Assembly: GCF_000002075.1 (NCBI RefSeq)
Contig: NW_004797857.1
Coordinates: 71,421 to 135,420, forward strand
Length of the DNA: 64,000 nucleotides
Reading direction: 5' to 3'
Origin: Aplysia californica
Lineage: Eukaryota > Mollusca > Gastropoda > Aplysiida > Aplysiidae
Part shown: piece by piece, positions 56,286-64,000 of the stretch
How positions within the stretch are numbered: the first letter of the stretch is position 1
Layout of the letters: every line of letters starts with the position of its first letter
Notes under the pieces: generated by a model
The model's database searches: none
What the model saw: the letters and a program-made list of their open reading frames with translations, nothing else
Told to the model about the DNA's origin: nothing
Made by a program: the position numbers and the translations under genes

Positions 56286-56467
56286 CAGTGCAGCCTCTCT
56301 ATAACGACGTCGTCGGGGCCAGAAAAAAATGTTGTTATATTAAGTTATAGAGAGGCAACCAAAAATTACTACATGTAATGTATAAAAGGAAAAAAAGGGA
56401 ATTGGGCATCACGTCGCTATATCGAGGATGTCATTATATCGAAGGTTGATACAGAGAGGCTGGACTG
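56286..56467 (+). mobile_element. Pogo/Tigger-like MITE, second family
   Basis: 182 bases between TA dinucleotides. Ends CAGTGCAGCCTCTCTATAAC and, inverted, CAGTCCAGCCTCTCTGTATC. Interior repeats ATATTAAGTTATAGAGAGG and TCATTATATCGAAGG. Typical of Tigger-derived MITEs. Confidence 0.8.
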
Positions 56468-56822
56468 TACTTTTAGTTAATGGTAACAGTAAATCAGTAC
56501 AGGTCCTATCTACTATCTGGCAGAAAATCACTCAGTAAATATTCTACCTGGTCTTCTTTTTGTGTAACACACTTCATAATGCAATCAAGTTGATCATCCT
56601 CATGCCACAAGTGAAAAAAAGTGAAGATAATGCTTTCACAGTAATGTGGAAAGCACTCACATTTTAGACTTTTTACAACCACTCCATATTTAATGAAAAC
56701 ATTAAGTTCTAACCACTTGAGCAGTCTGTCTCTCGTAGTACTAGTTTAAAAAATTGGGTTAGCTATAGGACGTTTGTACAGTACTTGTACTTGGTTTGTG
56801 CAGACATAAATGAGTTAAAGAG

Positions 56823-57265
56823 GCATCATGGTGAATTCAAGCGGTTGTCAACACAATGTTAAAGAAACCAGTTTTTTTCTGGGCATTTGGCAAATTTTAT
56901 GTTTTTAAATTCTTTTTTTTAGATCAACACCTTTTACATCCTTATATAAAACTAATAAAAGCACATTTCTGCGTGGATTTTTCGGAAAAACGTTGATTAA
57001 AGGCACAAAAAAAAGTAAATTTTAATCCAAGGACTCTCAAGCTATGGAAGTCATCAAACTTTGGTGGCTATTTTCTTGCTAGTTTCACTGCTCAAACCAG
57101 GTGACCCACGCCTCCTTCAATCATAAACATCTTGACTTCCATTCAAGTTGGAAGGGTATTTTTTTAATCGAAAGGCAGACAAATTAAGAAGATTTAAGAT
57201 GATAGGGGCCTACCAATAACTCCATATGCCCAAAAATTGATGAGCGCCTGATTCCATGTGTCGTG
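56823..57265 (+). mobile_element. Inverted-repeat element, copy A
   Basis: Shares TTTCTGCGTGGATTTTTCGG, AAACCAGGTGACC, GCCTCCTTCAATC and ACCAATAACTCCATATGCCC with the inverse of 59887-60311. Weak terminal inverted repeats (ATGGTGAATTCAAGCGG and, inverted, CATGGAATCAGGCGC). Confidence 0.6.
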
Positions 57266-57401
57266 ACATATTTTAAATCGTTACATTATTACATGTATTG
57301 TTGCATAACTCCATATGCCCAAAAATTGATGAGCGCCTGATTCCATGTGTCGTGACATATTTTAAATCGTTACATTATTACATGATTACATGTATTGTTG
57401 C
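57216..57401 (+). repeat. 89-bp tandem duplication
   Basis: Two adjacent copies starting ATAACTCCATATGCCCAAAA, identical for about 79 bases. The second has an extra TTACATGA-type 8-base duplication near its end. The near identity implies a recent event. Overlaps the right end of inverted-repeat element copy A. Confidence 0.9.
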
Positions 57402-57554
57402 ACTTAAAACTTAATAATAATAAACAACATGTGTATCAGTATAATTATGAGCTCCTTTTTCAAGTAAAATCTCCTCAGTCAGTGTTAATCAATAATCTAA
57501 GGAAAGGAATAAAATCAGATTAACAATCGAGTAGATACTTGGCGAAAAAGGTAC

Positions 57555-59280
57555 TTTATTGCTTATAAATTATATAAACGTCAATAATAATTTCATTGAA
57601 GCAAAACAGAACATGATTTATAAATTCTTTTCATCACATTGTACAGACCTAGACTGGACCTAAATATATCTGTAAACTTGCGTTAGGCCTGGATTCAACC
57701 TCAAAGAAGCAATAACATTTTAAATATTTATGAGGTACCACGTTTCTCAAAAGTTTATAACAGCATCAGATTCTATTGCTACCACTTGTGACATAAGACT
57801 TTGAGTGATGGCAAAGCTCACTCGGATTGTCCCCACTGACTTGTGTTGGGAACAGAGTTTAATTTATAATTTAGCAATATCAACATGTACTTGTATAACG
57901 TGATCTCAGACTCAGGGCAGAAAAATGAGCATTCGAAATGCAAATGAAAGATATAACTTGAGCACACCAATAAATCGATATCAAAACTAGAACAGTTCAC
58001 CTTTGAGATAACACAATACTGAATATAAAACTCTGAACTTTAGCATGTAATGTCTGAAGATTTTTTATACTAAAAAATACTACATAATCCTCCGTGAATA
58101 ATTGATGTACAGTACTGATTTAATGATATAATAAAGGGACTTGAGTGAACAAATCAAAGTCTATATATATATGTGACAAGAGAAGTGTTTCCATGCCAAA
58201 CTGATCATTGCTGTACTGCAAAAAAAAAGGTCTCTATTCTCAATAATGTCAAGGAGAGCACAGCTACACTATGACTATGAGTGATTCATTTTATGACATT
58301 ACTGTACTTTAAGTTAAGAAAAGGCAAGTGAAGCACAAGAATTGGCAAACAAGAAGACTTTCGAAAGTGCTGCTTTGCGTCTAAACATTTCATCAGTGAC
58401 AATAGGGTGGAACGCAAATGAGACAAAAATGTCAAGCTTGTAAGGAAGAGGTTGTTGATTAGAATGGGGACTGAAAGAATCAATAAACCAAGTGATGCTG
58501 TCCTTAACTCCTAAAGGCAATAGATAAAAAACAACAACAAAACAAATGAGTCATTAAAAAAATACTAACTAAAAGTAAAAGTCAAAAGTTAAATCCAAGC
58601 TTTTATTTATAAGGAAAAAATATAATCTAATGACTGAAAAAGACAACATGAAAAGAGAACTCCACAACAGTAGCTTCATCAACTAGGACAAACTGCACCC
58701 TGTCAGTCATACATCAAACATATGCCCGCCACAAGTTTGGAGCATGTGTTGTCATAGGGACTGAATAATGCAGGTGCAATATGTGAAAGCCAAGGAAACT
58801 TTGCTGTTAGAAGAGTTCCCTCATTGTAGCTGTCAGCACAAAAGGAAACCCAACATCTGAGGCATTATTTGGATGGAACAAACTTGAATAAAAGGCAAAT
58901 CCTCAAATTTACATAATTTGATGCAGATGCGAAAAAAGATGTACCTGTACCATCTTCCCAAACAGGAACATGCCACCTAAATTCACAGGCTTATTTCTAT
59001 TTAAAAAACACAGACAGGCCACTTCTGTTCACATTGTCGAACAGGCCTGAACTCTGAATATTTAGCTGAAATATTTTCTTTGCTTTCTCACTGCTGGTGA
59101 TATTTTTATGTACTCCAATGAATAACCTAAACAAGTCCACAGAAGAAGCGGGATATTGCTAAAAAGTCAATAGAGCTACATCGGAGCAATAAGACAGGCT
59201 GCCTCATGATGGCAAAGACTTGGGTAGGCAACAAAGTGCTGGTTCCTTTTGCGTTGAGGAGTGACATCCCTCACTGGCAG
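57555..59280 (-). other. Probable MIEN1 3' UTR with candidate poly(A) signals
   Basis: Downstream of the MIEN1-like stop on the minus strand lies 1.7 kb of AT-rich unique sequence without ORFs. Minus-strand AATAAA occurs at 58602-58607 (about 675 bases past the stop) and 57555-57560. Either could end the transcript. Extent is inferred. Confidence 0.45.
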
Positions 59281-59361
59281 CTACAGAATGGCACAAGAGC
59301 TCTTGGACTCGGTGATCAGCCGGACCTCACCCTTTTGGGCCATGCGGATGCTCTCAATGAC
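59281..59361 (-). CDS. MIEN1: MIEN1-like protein, last coding exon (partial gene)
   Basis: On the minus strand, CTACAG precedes GTCATTGAGAGC, which opens 26 codons reading VIESIRMAQKGEVRLITES, then KSSCAIL and TAG. It aligns with the end of human MIEN1 (LIEAIRRASNGE, ITNSRPPCVIL). MIEN1 is a small selenoprotein-W-like thioredoxin-fold protein anchored to the plasma membrane by geranylgeranylation of a CaaX cysteine and linked to cell migration. The C-terminal CAIL keeps the prenylation box, and Leu at the end predicts geranylgeranylation. The thioredoxin-fold exons were not found up to 64000, so they likely lie to the right or are hidden among repeats. Confidence 0.8.
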   Translation of the reverse strand, partial: VIESIRMAQKGEVRLITESKSSCAIL

Positions 59362-59552
59362 CTGTAGAAGAGAGCAATTAGTTATATGGTTACATACTGG
59401 AAGGAACAAACACAGTAAAGGTACAAGACGAAAACAGTAGAACTTGCTCACCAAGCACTGTCGTTATTAGCCATTTGCTTCTTGATATTAATACAATGAC
59501 TTATAACTGTAATCCTTACTAACTTGAAATGAGTAACTCCTATTATAATATA

Positions 59553-59638
59553 ATGTAAAGCGCATAGAGCCTGCTGTTGAGCGGGGATATGCGCTTTACA
59601 AATGCTATTTATTATTAATATTATTATTATTATTAACC
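59553..59638 (+). mobile_element. Retroposon 3' tail (GCGC..ATTATT type)
   Basis: GTAAAGCGCATAGAGCCTGC, then GATATGCGCTTTACAAATGC and an ATT/ATTATT run. A tail with two GCGC-flanked halves and an ATT microsatellite is common at the 3' end of invertebrate SINEs and LINEs. No head is visible. Confidence 0.5.
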
Positions 59639-59886
59639 TATGGTACATGTAGTGGTAAAATGTTACTGTGGAAAAATAAAATGGTCCAAACAGGATACCA
59701 ACTAAAGTGACTACAACTACAGTAGTCTCGGCCTAAACAACTTTTGCAACAACCAAGACAGCGCGCATCTTATGAGAAAAGTCTAGACAACCAAATATAA
59801 AAATTCGGCAAAGACTGCTCCTCACACAGTGACCACAGCACAATGAAAACGATGAAGGGGTGTTTTCATACCCTGCCGTCCACAGA

Positions 59887-60311
59887 CACGGTGGAATCAG
59901 GCTGTCGTCAATTTTGGGGCATCTAGAGTTATTGGTATCATCTTAAAGCTTGTTCATTTGTCTTGCTTTGGGTGAAAAAAAAAATCACTTTATCTTGAAT
60001 AGAAGTCGAGATATGTCGGATTGAAGGAGGTAAGGTCACCTGGTTTCAGAGGTAAAATTAGTGAGAAAATGGCCGCCAAAGATGACTTATGTCCTTAGAA
60101 TGAGAGGCCGTGGAAACTTGAAAATTTACATTTTTTGTGCCTTCAAACATTGTTTTTCGGTAAAATCCACACAGAAAAGTGTTCTTTATTGGGCAGGAAA
60201 GGTTTTGAGCCCATAAAACAAATTAAAATTCGATAATTCATAAACCTGAGGAAAAATGCCAGTTTCTACACTTTGAGTATTTTGACGAGCGCCCGATTTC
60301 ACCACGCTGCC
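59887..60311 (-). mobile_element. Inverted-repeat element, copy B
   Basis: Opposite-orientation copy of 56823-57265. Ends CACGGTGGAATCAGGCTGTC and, inverted, GCGTGGTGAAATCGGGCGC, both followed by TCGTCAA, are its terminal inverted repeats. It lies upstream of the MIEN1-like exon, within that gene's intron if the gene continues right. Confidence 0.6.
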
Positions 60312-60859
60312 TCACCTATCTGTAAGATTGGGAGAGCAATATTATTACATGTATTACCTGTCCTGGGCAACGTCATTGCACACCAAACAGGTCCATAAGG
60401 GGTAAGCAATATGTTTGGGTGCTTAAAATTGCCTTTTGAAATGCATCCTCGAGGTTGAGGGAAGGTCTCGAATTGGTCACTGACTCTAATGTTTAGGCTA
60501 ATGATGGGCGATACACATGAATGAATGCTGTAGAGCACTAGATAGTCCTAGCATTAACGATTTAGTAAAGTGATCAGCTGAGCTCAAAGAACTTATTGTA
60601 CGTGTTCAATGAATCACAAGAGGATAGTCTCTCTGAATGTCTGAAGTAATCCACGCATTTGCCGAGTTGCAAGAGAACAGGCTTTCGGGGGTGGTCACTT
60701 TTTTGAAAATCACGTGTCTGAGTGCTCTTCTCTGTCACCAACAGTTTCCTTTTATCTGTTATTTACATCATGTACAGTGAGTTGGTCTGTCTGCTTTTTC
60801 CCCACCACCTCATTTGAGCACTATTGTAGACATAAAACTGTGATTGGAGAATCCTTTAT

Positions 60860-61530
60860 CTGTCCCCGTAGCCGCGGCCGCGTTTTTTCGTGTAATTCTG
60901 CAACATTTGCATAATTTTTTATTCTCCGCGTTTTTTCACGTTTTTTTCCTTTTCTTTCCCAAAACAATTAATTAACGCCCCGCCATGTGACTAAAGGGAA
61001 GTAGCCACCGTAATAAGTCTCATTTAAGTGAAAAGTTGGTTATTTTCCTTGTTAGAAGATCTTGGTTATGGGTTGAGATTTTGTTCCTTGAGCATGTTCA
61101 ATTTTTCAATCCATCAAAAGTTGTTGTTCTCATGTCTGCTGATGTTTCATTTTTGACAGGCGTCCCTGGTTTTAGTAATGTGCCAGCATCAGAGGTCCAG
61201 ATGTCTTTTTTAAAAAAAACATTTCTCTTTCCTCTCTATAGATCTAGATCTACAGCTGAAAGTAACAGAGATTATATTTTTTTTATTGTTTTTTTTTTTT
61301 TAAACTGATGTGTATTGTTTTCTTTTCCAAATACACAACGAATTACTGATACTGATATGTTCTGTTTTCAATTTTTCTGTACATAAAACATGAAAATCAT
61401 GAAACTTCGTGTTGAAAAAGTGCAAAACATGTCGTGAATGGTGTTACGGTAACTTGCATAATTTTTGCATAATTTTGCCTTTTTTGGGGCAAATTTGGCC
61501 TTCTAAATTTGCATAATTTTACGGGGACAG
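60860..61530 (+). mobile_element. 671-bp MITE with CTGTCCCCGTA ends
   Basis: Ends CTGTCCCCGTAGCCG and, inverted, CTGTCCCCGTAAAATTATGC; flanks are CTTTAT on both sides, a perfect 6-bp duplication. Inside, TTTGCATAATTTTT repeats next to each end resemble the 180-bp copy at 55672; the middle (about 60970-61430) is extra. Confidence 0.78.
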
Positions 61531-61937
61531 CTTTATAAAACAGTCTCATTTCGTTTCCGTTGTTTTACAGTCCCCTTCAATCGGCGTTGTACAAATTATA
61601 GAGTGAGTGTTCCTTGAGAGTCTGTGTCAGCTTTGTGACCAGATACCACCCCCCCCTCCCTTTCACACACACACCCGCATGAGGTACCCTAACAGTAATC
61701 ACTAACATATATAATCACAGAAATGAGATGGCTGTGTCCCACACTCTCCCCTTCGCACAGGTTCAAGTAAACATGCATTCTGAGCAATTGCCTCCTTTGG
61801 AGCCCTCCTGAGCACCACGTGTTTAGGCGAAGACTACGGAGGTACCATCATATATAATTTGTTTATCACATGTCTTAACATTTTTACTACATATATATTT
61901 ATTTCAGATTATTAGCTTTTCTCATAACTTCTTACTG

Positions 61938-63536
61938 CAGGGTCCCCACCATATCCTGGAAATTTTTTCAAGACCCCAAGTCAAGGGAAAAATTAGGTCG
62001 CTGCGTGTCAAGAATGATCCCCCAAAAAGCCCATCTGTCAATGACAAAAACTCAAAATGTCTTTAAATGAATGCAAATGTACATTTTGTAGTATAGTCTT
62101 CAAACAATAGATGATTATGATGCTGGATGACTGCCAACCCAGCTTCTCAATTTTCCAAGGGAGGGGCCTCATCCATTTTCCAGGGGCGTGTTACATAACA
62201 ATGACAGCACGTGCTCCATTTATATCTAATATATGTATGTTTGTGAATACACACACACACACACATGTAGGTACACTATATACAGTCAACAACATGTCAG
62301 TGTGGTACTGGGATCTTGAGAGACTTTGGTATTTCAGTCTGTTCTTACTTATTTATATTTTCCCCTCATCATTATTAGCCTACATAAACTATAGGCCCTA
62401 TTAAAAAATTAATCCTGTTGTGAGCCTGAGAAAAGACCTAGAACTAGAATATCAACTGTCAATAACCAGTCTGGGTGTCATGATTCATATAACTAACGTG
62501 AAGACGAAAATTATTGCTCAAACTCAAAGTAGAGTAATAATATAAGTGTAATACATGTAACTTGAATGGCTCAAGTAGACCTATTCAGTGCGAGAGGTGT
62601 AAGAACTGAGGGAGAGCATTGCAGTGACACTGAAAATCTGCCAATCTTGAACAGAAGGCTAAAATATAAATTACAATCACCCCATCCAATGAAACGCGAA
62701 CGCTTTAGTTCAATAACAAGGCATGACGGATCCCGATTCTACACAACGCCCGCACCAACGCGCGCTTTGCAGAGAGCTCTTATAGTAAGCTAGTTCTCAA
62801 AATTCTAAATACTAAAAATTTGCTTCCAAGTTAAGTTTTTGACCTCTAGCGTTGCTTTCAGCTCCCCCCCCCATCATCCCCTTCCCTGAATGTATCTTTT
62901 AAAAAAAAGCAATACCCCCCCNNNNNNNNNNNNNNNNNNNNNNNNNNNNNNNNNNNNNNNNNNNNNNNNNNNNNNNNNNNNNNNNNNNNNNNNNNNNNNN
63001 NNNNNNNNNNNNNNNNNNNNNCCCCCCCGGAGTCCTATACTATACTTCACAGCGATCAGACCGCCGGTACTCACACTCACAGGTTCATTGACCGGTCACG
63101 ATGGCGAACGTGACAAGACGCTTGTAGAACTTTCTTTTCTTTTCTCACAAGTGTCAGCAGAGGACACGTTTTTAATATTGATTTATTTTCAAGGCGACAC
63201 AGCGTTCGTAATGCACAACCTGCATGTTACAAAAAGTTGCGTTATAATCTATCAGACTTATTACCGGGAAATTTCTGGGTGGTAACGAAAGTGAAAGTAG
63301 TTCTTGATTCTTCCCGACCGAGCCTCGGTGTCACACATACACTTCCGCCACAGCGGTTCAATTTCGTTTCCTCTTCATGATTCATCAACCACACTGTCTC
63401 GATAGCTACACTACTAATATTACACAGGCCCTATCCTTTCCCGACATACCGACCCATCACAAAATTCCCGACTTTTTCCCGATCTATCTAAAAATTCCCG
63501 ACTTTTTCCCGATTTCCCGACCAGGTGGGGACCCTG
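61938..63536 (+). mobile_element. hAT-like non-autonomous element, copy 2
   Basis: Ends CAGGGTCCCCACC and, inverted, CAGGGTCCCCACCTGGTCGG; both flanks read TTACTG, a perfect 6-bp target duplication. The end regions hold CCTGGAAATTTTTTCAAG and repeated AAATTCCCGACTTTTTCCCG. The interior includes GTGACTGCCAACCCAGC-like and CAACAACATGTCAGTG blocks shared with copy 1. It contains the 100-base gap. No transposase seen. Confidence 0.78.
62922..63021. other. Assembly gap (100 N) inside hAT-like copy 2
   Basis: Exactly 100 N between two C runs, so the gap probably reflects a poly-C stretch and the length is a placeholder. Confidence 1.
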
Positions 63537-64000
63537 TTACTGTTCCTGTTGGTAGTGTTGCTCTTTTCTCCCCTTCTATTCTTTAGCACAATTCATTCAA
63601 ACTGTTCTCCCCCTCATAAGTTATAACTATAACATGGTAAACCAATGTAATCTATCAATCAATGCATCTGAACAAGTACAAAACATGATGTCTTCAAAAG
63701 CATTCGTCCTTGTTTGGTTTGAGTCCTACTAGAACTAAAGATAGAGAAAGAAAGTGATGCGAGGTTAAAACAAATATATTAATTTCCCACATTTTTAAAT
63801 CACCTTTTCGATGCTCCTTTATTATGACAACTTATTTGATTAATCTAATGGTTGACCTATGCGTTGTAAATTCTTTCTATGGCGGTCAATGTTAATAGCA
63901 TTTTACAAGATCTTCACATTACTTTTCAACCCCCAAATCCATTGAGAGTCTTCACAAGCATGCTGACGTGTATGTACGGCACATGAGATCACGCAAGTAA

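Overview
The window looks like invertebrate animal DNA, most likely from a mollusc and possibly a gastropod. Genes are intron-rich with GT-AG introns, and the DNA between them is AT-rich and full of microsatellites (CA, CT, TGTC), TAGATCTAGATC-type clusters, tRNA-derived SINEs and short inverted-repeat DNA transposons. Nothing looks bacterial. Species assignment is inference only. Two assembly gaps are present (19715-19845 and 62922-63021).

Three host genes are supported. (1) PRPF18, plus strand, 10 coding exons from 7780 to 21531, 346 aa, apparently complete; it encodes the second-step pre-mRNA splicing factor 18. (2) A ZNF318-like gene, plus strand, 8 coding exons from 26601 to 49661, 2930 aa, apparently complete. 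It is a nuclear protein with an RS-rich region, a coiled coil and two matrin/U1-type C2H2 fingers with identical spacing. (3) The last coding exon of a MIEN1-like gene on the minus strand (59281-59361), ending in a CaaX box, CAIL. Its other exons were not found and probably lie to the right of the window. ZNF318 and MIEN1 are tail to tail. A weak candidate first exon of a fourth, minus-strand gene lies at 4990-5029. I see no operon-like or physically linked function. PRPF18 and the ZNF318-like protein are both nuclear RNA-linked proteins, but their adjacency may be chance.

Layout. 1-7.5 kb: upstream intergenic DNA with microsatellites, one 135-bp MITE and the candidate minus-strand exon. 7.8-22.0 kb: PRPF18; its 5.6-kb first intron holds nested inverted repeats, a TTAA-flanked element, a fold-back with a poly-C/poly-G core and a 17-bp tandem array, and later introns hold two related pogo-like MITEs and SINE pieces. 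22-26.5 kb: intergenic, with a SINE, a LINE 3' end, a TGTC array and a decayed THAP domain. 26.6-49.7 kb: ZNF318-like gene; intron 1 holds a palindrome cluster, a 175-bp tandem repeat, SINEs and a 284-bp TTAA MITE, and intron 5 holds an apparent hAT-like element nested inside a piggyBac-like one. 49.7-57.5 kb: long AT-rich, mostly unique DNA (possibly extended ZNF318 3' UTR), then SINEs and MITEs. 57.5-59.3 kb: probable MIEN1 3' UTR. 59.4-64 kb: repeats, including a second hAT-like copy with perfect 6-bp target duplications.

No CRISPR array, rRNA, convincing tRNA gene or virus-derived element was seen. The most unusual structures are the repeat architectures and the coding minisatellite in ZNF318. 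I did not find a convincing new multi-gene system.
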